From NCBI RefSeq assembly GCF_028858725.1, contig NC_084760.1, positions 53,655,367 to 53,719,366 on the forward strand: 64,000 nt of DNA. Direction: 5' to 3'. The number at the start of each line of letters is the position of its first letter. Within the stretch, counting starts at the first letter, position 1. Positions 52,365-64,000 of the stretch are shown here, piece by piece. Origin of the DNA: Colius striatus. Lineage: Eukaryota; Chordata; Aves; Coliiformes; Coliidae. The translations under genes were made by a program, and so were the position numbers. The notes beneath the pieces are model-generated. The model did not search any database. It worked only from the letters and a program-made list of their open reading frames with translations, and was not told where the DNA came from.

Positions 52365-53203
52365 CTTTTGACATGGGTTAAAGTGATTTACAAGTCAAAG
52401 AGAAAAGAAAGAACTTAAGTCTTTATATAAGACAGCATGGCCTTCCTGCAAGGTCTTTCTTTTTGCTTTGCTTAAGACTTTCTCAGTCAATTGCTTTACA
52501 CAAGATGTAACCTACCCCTAGGGTAAAATACTGCACTGTGTACTAGAGCCGGAATTAACCTCTTACACCAATCGGTTGGCCAGTGTACAGCAGAAACAGT
52601 ATCACTATTATATCACTATTTAATTATATCACTGTTTAAATCACAACTACATCTGAACTAATGTAACTGCACAGCAAGTACAAGCCAGGTCTCAGCCACA
52701 GCCCATATTACAGCCCTATGAGGTGTGCTGTGCTCTGTGGAGTGATGGGCATCTCAACAACTGACTTCAGAACAGACTTGTCAGTACCCCTCAGAAGCAT
52801 ACATAGCAATCATCTCAATTAAAGCCAATTTTATGCACTTCCTTTCATTTCCCTTTTTTTTTTTAATAGTAGGACATATTGCACACAAGCACAAATTTGG
52901 TTCTCAAAGTGTCACCTCTAAGCACACAGTATGACTAGCTTTTCTGGAAACAATGCTGAATCATGATCACTAAATCCAATCTTAAGTAGTAATAAATGGC
53001 AAATAGACATTAACTTCTAGAGAGAAAACTTGCCTGTGCATCCACTAAAAAACCAACACAAACCAAAAAACCCCTAAACCTCTAATAGCACAGAAAAATA
53101 TTTAAGTTGGTTTGCTTTTTTAAAAATTTGGAAAGAGTTTGGGAACAATGTCTCAAATTTTATCATGAGTACACAAAATAGTTTATAGATTGTGTAATAC
53201 TCT

Positions 53204-53353
53204 GTAGAATGGTAGGGTTGGAAGGGACCTTTAGAGATCATCTAGTCCAACCCCCTTGCAGAAGCAGGTCCACCTAGATCAGGTTGCACAGGAATGTGTC
53301 CAGGTGGGTCTTGAAGACCTCCAGGGAAGGAGACTCCACATCCTCCCTGGGCA
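53204..53353 (-). mobile_element. short CR1 LINE 3' fragment in CEP85L intron
   Basis: About 150 bp of CR1 3' terminus in minus orientation. The sequence is clean and close to the 3' parts of the 38.3 and 9.9 kb copies, suggesting a relatively recent subfamily. Confidence 0.93.
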
Positions 53354-56300
53354 ATACTTAACCCAAAAGGTTTATTAATTGAAAAACTGATAGCTGCAAA
53401 TTTTAACAGGGAAAATAAGATAAGAAAATCTAATTAAAGGAATAATTTTAGCTACACACATTCTCCAAGCTAGCCATGAGCCCAATTATTTGGTTTACAG
53501 GAAAAAATTCATCTTTCAAAAATAATGAATATATTAGAAGTTAAACTTTCAAGCTATACACACTGCAGAAGAGAATATGCAGGCCTACAGAACATATTTA
53601 TGTTCCCTGTTTTAATATCTATAAACAATAGCAATAAACAGAGAAAAAATAAGTTGTGAATTAATAAAAGAGATGAATAATTTAAAAAATACAGAAAGTA
53701 TTTACATGACTCAACTGAGAATATTTTAAGACTTGCTATCACCATAGGTGATTGAGGCTTCCCTCTTCTATTCCACTATCTAGCTGGAACAAGCTTATAT
53801 AAATATAAAAGGAATATGTAACACAAAGACTGCATAGTTCTGGTTGGCATCCATACAATGGCACTACAAACAAAAAAGTTCCAACTTATTTTGGAAAAAA
53901 AGATTTAAGGATTAGGTAAAAAAAAGTGCTCTTGACTTGTAACAGACCTTACATGAGCCCAACAGCTTGTATAGTCATACGAGAAAATATAAAGCCTTGA
54001 TGACTTCTAGGCATGGTTGGTCACATATATCAAAATAATTTAGTAGGATTTGTCTTAATCTATGAACAGAAGTAATTTTTCATTTTTTAATCACCTTATT
54101 ACTCAGTAGACAGATCTATTAAAACATCTTTGCCCCATGTGTTTTAAAATTATTTATCCATTTGTCACTTATCCCTTGAAGGTACTATGTGACTTTCTGG
54201 TTTTGTTGATTGTATCTTTGCAGAGTCTTATTTCACAGGCAGGGTTTCAACGGCCTAAAGAGTACAGTCCAAAGTAAATGTTTTAAAATGTTTTTCAACT
54301 TCCAGTGTAGTTCGAACCATATAACTGTATTTCCTTTTATAATCCTTTCCCTACCCTACCAAATCCCTGCAAGAATAAAAGTGAGACAAATTAATCTGTG
54401 ATGAAACAGAACCACACTCTCATGGAGTGTAACTAGCTTGCTTCTTTTCAATCTGCAAAGCATGAAACTCTCTATCATTATAAAACCTTGCCAACCAAAC
54501 ACACCACAGGAATGTTTTAAGGCTGCGTAGATCACGCACAAGTTCTCCTTGCATAACAACCTCTCTGCAAATATTATTAACCTCGTGGCATTCAGAAACA
54601 AGGGCTCTGAAAACAGCACAGCAGTCACAAGCAGAACAGAAGATAAACACCATAGAAACATATTTACTATTTACGTACAATCCTATAAGTCTTCAGAGAC
54701 TTCATACCAGATGCATTTTATCACTGATGTTCTCATATGCTAAGATGGTTTTAATCCTCTGTTAGCCAACAGCTGTTACTATTAATCCGCCACATAACCA
54801 CAGGCTGTGAGCTTTATTTAACGGCAACGCAGAAAGTTCAAATGCTTTCACAAACACAGCTCATGCGTGTATTACGGCAGGAACACTGTCCCCAGAAGCC
54901 TCCCTATTACCAATCAATCACTCCAGCACTTAAAAAAAAAGACCCAAACCCAACTACCTGTCAGCATTTAAGTGCTTTCAAGTTTCTGCTCAGCTACATA
55001 GCAACTGCAACTCTGCGTAGGCCCAAACAAGACATAAATAATCCTGAAACTGAGGGTTTTGTCTTCTAGACAGCAATGCTGCTCTGAACTTTCTATGTTT
55101 ACAGCCTTGTGCACATCTTCTGTGTTCACGGAAGGCCAAACAAGAGCAGACTGAAATCATCCAATTATTGGGACCAAAGTTGGCAAACTCTCTGCCACTC
55201 TTTCCTTTCCCTGATCAGTTGCTAGCTCCATCAAGTCATCCCAAGGGTTCGGGATCTTTTTAAAAAAAAACCCTTTTTTTAATGTAGACATTGGAGTTAC
55301 ACAGCTGCACTGCATCACTCTGACTTACTCTTTGCCTGTAACTTTCAACATATGAGTTTCCAATCATTCAGTCTTAAATAGGACAGAAGGCTCCAGATAC
55401 TGAGCTTCTCAACTTGTGTGTGATTCCAGAAGCCATTTGTGTAAGAGTGGGCACAGACTGTGGCATGAGCTCAAGGCACAGGGGGATCTGACAGGAGACT
55501 GACATTTACAGAAATCAGCTTTAGCTGTAGGTTCAGTGAAAATACTAACTCACAAATCTTGGAAACTACCATCAACATAGAATTGTGACACTCACTTATG
55601 GGGGAAAAATAGGAAATTTGTGAAGGAGAGCAAAGTAAGAGTTATTGGCATATTATATGAACGTCATGGGACTTTTCACAGATTTTCTTTCACTCAGCTC
55701 CTTTGTCCAAAGAGAGAACATTCTATTTCACTTCCAGTCATCAACCAACCTAATGGACTCAAACGGGAGAAAAGTCTGTTTAAAAAAAAACAACAAATCC
55801 AAACCAGTCACAAGTTGATGTTTAAGAAAATGTCACTAAAAGATGTACACTAAACTCTTCTATTCAATAGATTAATACAAACATGACATGAATAACACTG
55901 TTTTAACTAACACTGTGGTCATAGATCTTTCCAGCTACCCCTCAAAGGGGTAATAATGTCTCCAGGAGAAGCAAACAAAGAATTGAAACTTCTTTTGAAA
56001 CAGAAGATTGTGTAGCATACAGATGATCATTGTAGTTGCCCAAAGAATATGACATTATATTGTATTTTTCGTCAGTCACTGTGATTTTAAGACTTTTGTC
56101 AGAAGCAACCTGCTTCCTACTGTTATCATCATCATCACTACTTTGCTTCTGAAAATTTCACTCATACCCTGGACTATGCCTTTCCTGCCCATTTTTTGAA
56201 CCTGTGGCCATAACTTATAAATGTCTTAAGATCAAATCCCCTCTGTACTGCTCTCAGGTGAATTCTTTCCAACAGAACTCACCTGAAGTGACAGGTTATC

Positions 56301-59300
56301 CAACATACATGATTCAAACGGCTGCTATGTGCTCTACAGTTCCTTATAACCAGCTGTTTTGTTCCAACTCTGACACGTTAGTTGTTTACATGCTAGCTAG
56401 ATTATTTATGGAAAATCCTGCTATTTTCCCAGAAGTCATGACTTTGGCTTACTACCAGGTCTTGTAAAATGTACAGATATTTTGTTTCCTTCTCTTGTAT
56501 TTCCTCAAGCATTCTTTATTTTTGTAAACATTTCAAGGCCTCAGTCACGTTTCGCTACTGCAGAGGAATGACAATTTGTAAGGAAGGAAAAGTTTAAAAC
56601 GTCATAGCAGAGCATACCTTTACCTTGCCTTTCCTGAAATTACTATTATCCCTACACAAACTGCCACAGTACTTCCATTCCCTCACATTAACCTCGGTGT
56701 CAAGCCCAAAAATTTTAACAAAACCAAATCATGCCAATCCTCAGGAAGCTCAAAGGACCAAAACTGATAAAGTGACATATGCCAGCATGACAAGTTCTGA
56801 CAAGTGTCTGCCAATGTCCTTTTCTGTAGAAGAAAGCAAAAGCCCTTGAGTCTGAAAGTCATTATGTTTGGGGAGAAAGTCAATTCTGAGCATCAAACAT
56901 ATGAGAATGGTGGTTCACTAAACCCATCTTAAATTTCTATCCTTCTAATCCTAGAACACTTCCAATCAGTTAAGCACCTAAGGAAGAACCTCTCAAACAG
57001 TCATTGCAAAAAAACAAGACAGCCCACCAGCTATCCTCTTCTCTTGTAATGACCATTATCATGCCCTAACATCGAGCTGACTGTTTCTGGCTTGCCTAAA
57101 GCCAGGCATGTAAATAAGCAGCTCACTTTCAGTTGGTATATACAGATGACAAGAAAATGCAGTAACAGTGTGCTGCCCTGTCCGTTTGGAGAGAAGCTGC
57201 CAGTGTCCCTCCTGTGTCCCAGACACCAGCTCTCAGCATCTCACTAGATCACAGCCCACTCCCTCACGCCTGTCGGCAACCCCTGGCCCTCGGGGGTTGG
57301 AAAGGAGTGCACAAATTGGCAAGTTACTGGGGTTGAAGGAGCTTCTTGGGTGAAAGTCAAGGACAGTCTTATGCTAAAATGAATAACACTGGCCCTGCCA
57401 AAACTGTGAGGCTGGTCCCTATAGCTCAGGCCCTGGGACAATACTGAAGGCAAAGGACTGTCTAGGGAGAGCTGGAAAGGAGGAGAGATAAGAGCCCAGG
57501 CAGCACTGCTTTGGCTCTCCTTCCCCTCCAGGGCACTCCATCAGTACCACACAGCTAGGCTGCCACAGCTGTGGCCAATCACGAGTTACTGCTCTTCAGC
57601 TCATCAGTGAAAGGAGAAAAGCTGCCCAAATTCTGGCCTCAGTGATAAGTACTGTACCTTCACTAGGACATTTGTATTTAAAGGTCAGACTAAGAAAACA
57701 AAGAGGAGCTAGGGAATGACCAAAAAAGGCTTCACATGGGTGTTTCCATTATGAATCTGCTAAATCTGTGGTCTCTCTGCTCATGGACAGTAAGGGGCTG
57801 ATTCTGGTGGTGCATAATTCCCTGTGCCACTATTCTCCACAGACAAATATGGGGAAGACAACATGCCATGCCCCATGAAATGGCACCCAAACTCTCCCCA
57901 TCCTGGATGTCTGTGACTACCTAATGAGGCTGGCTAGAATCCAGAGGCAAACTACTGGGGCCACTTAACACTAATCACAAAAGAAAGTTGCAGCTGTAAG
58001 AGTGAAGTACCATTACAAAGGGGGAGTGTGCATGCAGATCTCAATTTTAATTAATTTGTAGTTCTGTCCTTTATCGCAAACAATCCCTTTGGAAAGCTCG
58101 AGTCAGCATAAAGCACACAGAATAGCAGAGGGCAACACTTAGCTCAACATGCACAAGCCTGGACTGTCTTCAGAGACCATCGTTATTAGGAAATAAACCG
58201 CTTAATATAGAAATTGTTCCTCTGTATGTCTCAGACATTAGTAGGATATAACTGACATTCGCATCCTTTTCCCTTACACGGGACAAGCAAACTGTGGACA
58301 CATGCTTATACAAAGACTCATATATGCACTCATCTGGAAACAAACTGCATTCTCTTCAACCTGAGACCAACACATCTGTTCTCCATCAACCCGTTTCACT
58401 TCTCACTTACTCTTAGCATGAAAGAGCCTTTAGAAACCCAAGCCTAACAGAGAAGCACTTCCTCTCCTCAACTTTGAAGAGACTTAGACTTACTCTAAGT
58501 CCTGCCCTACAAGTCAAGATACAGGTCGAGTACCTTCAAACACTTCAAGGACTTGAGAACTGGGCTTCCTTCACCACAGAAGGGACACTAGTAACTTCAT
58601 TGTAAGTCAAATGATTTACTGATCAAATGATCAATAATAAATCAATTGCTACTTACGTTCAAAATTCATGAGTTAACAAGGCTTTAGGTGAAAATGCCTC
58701 AGTAGACTTCCTCAGGATGGAAAATAAAACAGTACTGATTCTTCTGTATCACAAATATAATCTGTTCCACCCTGCAGTTGGAGGAATACTGCTTTGCTCT
58801 GTTGCTTAAGAAGCTGGATACTAATTTTTACATCCCTTTATTATGAAGGCTGACCTCTGGGACCACAAGTCCAAACATGCAGTGTACTGCCAGGGAAAGA
58901 AATCAGCAGTAAAAAGTCATAAACACAATATGAATACACTTTCCATGATTTGGAAGATAATGACAAAGAACTTCAAGATCAGCAAAGGTCATGAGAAAAC
59001 ATGATCTCAAACTTCCTGTGTAACAAAGTCTAGAGGTTTTCTGTGAAATTAAGTCTCCTGTTCAAAGTGAATCTTATCTTTCCACCAACTGCAGGGAAGT
59101 TTAGCTTGAAGAGAAGATATGAACACTACCTCTAGGAGGCAAGAGTGGATTCTGGGTGGATAACTTATTGAAATTACTTTTCTGAAGTGCACAGTAGTTT
59201 AAATTGCTAGCTTAACCCATAGGAGGTTAAGTGCTGAACTGCCAAAGGCAGACAACTACATTTTCTCAAATGCTCTGGGCTACTTATTCAGAAGGGTGCG

Positions 59301-62300
59301 GCATGACTGGAACACAGACATGCCTACTGTTCTCAGCTCTGCCAAACACTAGAACTTCCAAAAAATATTAAAGTCTACAGAATAGAAAGCAGTTCAATGT
59401 CAGTTCCCACAGAAAAAAAAATCTGGGTTTGCATCTGATCAAAACTATATATTGTACTGCAAAAGGCAAAAACTGCACAAGCTGAGCCTGTGAGAGAGAT
59501 GAGCACTCAGCTGGAAGGAGGCCTCAACTGGCCAGTTTGGAGACTTCAAGGAAAATGTCCTAATCAGCAGGAGAGATCTCAAGGAATAACAAAAGCTACC
59601 AGAGGTCTAGAAAACATGACCTAGGAGGAAAGAATAAGTCATATTAGGAAAAGTTTTCTAATAGTTCAGCTAATTAATCACCAAACTGTCCAATGCAGAA
59701 AGGCTGGAGAACATCTGCTTTTGCAGATAGTAATAGCATAGACATCTACTGCTTGTCCTTTCTAGGACCCAGTAGATAACATGAAAGAGGTCCTTTATAG
59801 CCTAATATCCTCTCATTATTGTCAAAATTTAGATTCCATGTAAAAACAAATGTTAACAGATTCCATTTCATTGATATTACTAGTCTTCCTCTCTGAAGAG
59901 ATGAACTTTTAAGACTGTTACAGTAATTATTCTGAGAAAATCTTCCTGAAGTTTTCCCAGCCCAAGATACAAAAGCCTCAACCAGGAGTTACCCGAGTGG
60001 TTGGAGACTTAGAAACTAAGATAACAGCATCTTTTTCAAGCTATTACTGCAAGAGCTTTGAGGTTTCTCAAAGCCCTACTCCCTAACACAGGACTCCCAG
60101 ATATACATGCATGTGCTCAGATCCTGAGTGGTATAAAACTTAAAAGCTTCCTCAAAAATGACAAGAAATTATCACTCAGGTTGGATATGCTAGTACTGCA
60201 GATCCTAACATACCATCTCAAATTATGAGAATTACAGCTTTATAGTAGCAGTAACACAAGAAATCAGAGCACATACAGTTTGATGTCAACTACTGAAGTC
60301 AGGCCAATTTAATACAAGGCAAGTAATATAATTCTCTTGTCCTAATAAAAACATATAATTAGAATTCAGCTATGGATGGAAACCTAATGATTTAGAAACT
60401 GTTTTAAGAATGAAAAATGCTTTGAGGAATGATGGGTATTCACTGAAGTTATACTTCTATATCTACCTTTCCTTAAAAAGCTGTTCAAATGACCTTAAGC
60501 TGCCTGCGAGAGAACGCTGCGTGCACATGTTATTCTCAGCAGCTTATGTTGTATGTTCAGATATTTGGCATTTATTCACATACTCCCTCTATGTAGTTCC
60601 TGCCAAACAAACAGTGCCAGGAAAACAGTAGAGTCATTGACAGTGGCTGGCCAATCTCAAGAGACATTAGCAATTGTACCAAATGCTGCCATTTCAGTGT
60701 TGTGAGCCTACTGAAGAGACAAGCAAGAAAGAATTAAAATGTAGTGCCATAATTTTTTAAGCCAATAACAAACACTGCTGGCTCCCTCTGGTGCTAAATA
60801 TAACAGTGTTACATACTAAACCACCAGAGAAGTAAGGCAATGATGTAATACAATTATTTTGTACATTATGTGACTGGCATTCCATTAATAAGTGTTACAG
60901 CAGCAGGTTTCCTCTTACATACAAAATCCTTACATTCATATTCACAGTCTGTATCAATAGCTCTTACATGGAGAAAACCACGTAAGAAAAGAAGTGCCAT
61001 TGTGACCCCTTATACATACACACAACCCAAGCTCCCTCCTTCATACCACATTCTCACTTCCTAAAAGTACAGTCTCCATCTCATTTAAGAGCAGCCTTAA
61101 AAACCAATTTCAGGCTCTAATTCATTAAATTGGCAGTGATTCCTAGAGTAATTTTATAAAGAAAACCAAGATCACTTCTAAACACACCCATTTATGCTAC
61201 CATGTACATCTATACTAAAAAACATGAATTTGATATGCCAAAGAGACTACACAGATCAAAGCGATTTTAACTAATCTATTACTAAATCTGTTTAATACCG
61301 TGTATAGAATAAAAGTCAAGCTGCTTGTTCTATTTACTGAGTTTTTAAAAAAACTACTCAGGGCTTTGAATTTCAAGGGACACAAAGTATCCAAGTATGA
61401 TGATTTACTTGGTAAGCATTATTCCTTGAGTGTTTTAAACAACTATTTCACACTTGCTTACAATTATCCCAAACTGTTACATTTCCATGCAAAACAAGGA
61501 AGTTTAATACTCTAATCTGGAAGGCTTGGATATTTGTTGCCTTTTCATCATTGTGTGGAAAGGAAGCAGGCAGCAGGTTTCTCTTTCCTTTTCCTGTCCC
61601 CCTCTCTTCTTTTTATTTTTTTAAAAAAACCTAACCAAAACAAATAAGGTAAAGGTAGAACAGCTTAAGGACCCTTCACATTTATCTACAGATTTAAGCA
61701 CTGCTATGAAGAACAAGGTGTATGGTGCAAAGTGAGGTTAATCTCCTCCACATGCTGGATTACCAGGGCTCCAGTGCCATGCCCCAAAGAAGAAGGTTTA
61801 ACCTTAAAAGTAACTGGATAATGACCTTGTGGTTGACAGACAGACTGATGACAAGGACAAGAAAAAGGTTTTCCCAGTGTCCTGCCTCACATCCAGCTTT
61901 CCTTATACCTGTCAGCAGTAAACAGCTAGGTCTGGAGCACACCTTTGGCTCCTATCCTGCTCCTCCAGCTTTCAGACAGCAGGAGGTTAATCCATCATTC
62001 CTTAACTTCTGTCTCCCACAGAATCCAGTCTTCTTGGCATCCTCCAGCTACCAGTTTGTAGATTCAGCATAAGACATGACTGAAGGAAACTATACCTTTC
62101 AAAACTACATGAGTGTTGCAAGTATAAAAGGCCTTCTCAGCAAACACTACTATCAAACCTCAGTTAGCAAAAGAATTCCTTCTCTACCTCCTGAAAGTAT
62201 AAATGCTAATTAACTACACTTAAGCAAACTTTATGTATTTATTTTAGGTCACTATTCCCAAGTAAATTCAAACTCTGAAATTTAAAGCAAGCTTAGGAAG

Positions 62301-64000
62301 ACTTTATTCCCGAACACCACCTTGACTCTCAGTGCTAGGTGCTGTGTCCCCACATGTTAAATATGGATAACACAAATTTTTCATTTAGTGCCACCTCGTG
62401 GCTTGAAGAAAGATGTTATTCACACTTAAAGACTGATTAATACTCCATGCACTAAGAAACTTACCACTAATGCTTTATAAGAGTTCTATTTCTAGGACTT
62501 TGGACAGCAGCTAAGTAACATTTTCACCAGGAGTGAAAACAAAAATATGTTTGTCATAGAAAACATTATTTTCTCTTCAAAAAGGAAAAAAATCTGTTGG
62601 AAAATCTTTGTAGACATGCAACATCACTTTGTACTAATTTGAAAAAAAAAAACCCCAAGCTATCCCTTTTAAATAAATTAATTCTAATAAAGCAATTTTT
62701 GCAGCAAATATTTTGCTCAAATTGAGGCTCAATATTCAACAAAGAGCCTTTTCTGGAATGTGTTATTATACTGCATCATTATATTTTACAACATGCTTAA
62801 CTGTAATACCAAGTGCCTACTTAAAACAAATTACTAACATCCCTAAATGGTCTGTGTTCAATAGCTTCCAGAGTGTACTTTGCCTTTTCAGATGAACAAA
62901 AAGGAATAGTTTCAACTGACTCCTGTTCAGAAATCCAGAAAAACACATCTGTCCACCATTTTTAAGTCACAGGGAAAAATGACTTGCACACACACACAAA
63001 AAAAAAAAAGAATCTGTACAGGGCCACTGGATATCACTAAATAGTTTTCTTCCTCAACATGGACAGTATTAAGCAACATTAGCAGGCAACTGAGTTACAA
63101 ATTGTCACTTCACCTTTAACTATAAACACATTCCCAGAGTGAACTGTCCTTTTAGTTGCCACTGTTTAACAAGCCTTTATGCAGACTACAGAGGGTGATA
63201 TGGTCAATGGAGGCATCAAAGAGCTCCTCACCATCATGGGCAATGTACTTAGAAATGCTGCTGACAGTTTGGTCTCTGAGGGAAGAACTGTATGTTATAC
63301 AGCATTACTACTGATGACAGCAAATCTGAAAAATCCACTGTAATTTAGACAGCCTTTAAGCAGCTGATCAAAAGGCTCTGACAGTGGAGACCTAAGCTAC
63401 ACTTAAGGATGTTTCCATTCTAACTGCTTGTCCCCTTGAGCTATCTTCAGGAGAGCTGAAAGAGTGTGACTGTGTGCCCCTGCAGTTCCTAACACTATGC
63501 ACTACCTTCAGCTGCAGAAGTAGGTGAACTAATATGCTACATCAAACTGGGGAAGCTGATGCAGAGCTGAATCCATCACTGCAGTACGAGCAGCAGTATT
63601 GGCTAGGGTACAAAACACCTTAAACCACTGCAGTTTCTTGCTCTCTTGCAATAGAAAAAGGAACAGATATTGCACAAGTATAACTTTACTAGTCTCCAAG
63701 TATATTATGCCCACCTCTATCCATTAGAAGAGAAGAACTGCTAGATGATATATAAAAAAATTCATAATGGATGCCTGACATTCCTGTGATCAACACACAC
63801 CTGCTTTACAAAGTTCTCCTCATGCTGTGGAGCAAAGTATTAAGAAGAGGGCACAACTATTTCAAGATCAGAACAACCACTCCTCTTTCAGCCATGAGCC
63901 AAGAGTTTATTATTAAAACACAGACTAAGCCAAATGATAATCATGTCAAATTAAAATGCCCTTCTTAAATGTCCTGTGTTCAAACTCTGCAGTTCCTGAT

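Larger units (their letters stand above)
51883..64000 (-). other. CEP85L intron running off the right edge
   Basis: More than 12 kb of intron lies upstream of exon A. It holds one CR1 3' fragment (53204-53353), short A/T runs, the possible 38-nt exon at 52327-52364 and an exon-like open stretch near 54.5 kb. I recognise no other exon, RNA gene or larger mobile element. In mammals PLN lies in an intron of this gene, but its short coding exon is not recognisable in the part seen here. Confidence 0.7.

Noticed and set aside
53554..53745. Hydrophobic 63-codon minus-strand frame, considered as a phospholamban-like membrane peptide
   Set aside because: It is on the wrong strand for a nested PLN, is longer, and lacks the phosphorylation-site region and membrane pattern expected.

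Overview
This window is vertebrate nuclear DNA and almost certainly avian. It is AT-rich, has no bacterial-style gene packing, contains one multi-exon gene with GT-AG introns, and is dotted with CR1 (chicken repeat 1) LINE fragments plus a solo LTR of a type common in birds. I cannot name the species.

The right half (about 32.2-64 kb) holds the 3' half of CEP85L (centrosomal protein 85-like) on the minus strand. Nine coding exons between 51882 and 36542 join in phase into a C-terminal segment of about 418 residues. It is mostly coiled coil, ends in ...CITQ, and is followed by a probable 4.3 kb 3' UTR. An intron of more than 12 kb runs off the right edge, so the 5' exons are outside the window. 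In mammals the phospholamban gene PLN is nested in a CEP85L intron. I looked for it by eye in the part of this intron that is visible and did not find it.

The left half (1-32.2 kb) is gene-poor and probably the intergenic DNA beyond the CEP85L 3' end. It contains several CR1 3' fragments, an RT-end CR1 fragment at 21.3-21.7 kb, and a long internally deleted CR1 at 26.0-28.9 kb with recognisable ORF1 (SGNH/GDSL-like) and ORF2 endonuclease remains. It also has a 611-bp solo LTR at 22608-23218 with near-matching 5-bp flanks, a 270-bp two-part pentanucleotide satellite at 18264-18533, and a perfect 18-bp-stem hairpin at 19220-19259. I recognise no host protein-coding exon there.

I see no evidence of an undescribed multi-gene system. 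The items most worth checking are a possible 38-nt CEP85L exon at 52327-52364, the satellite, the hairpin, the long CR1, and a few long ORFs of unknown meaning.
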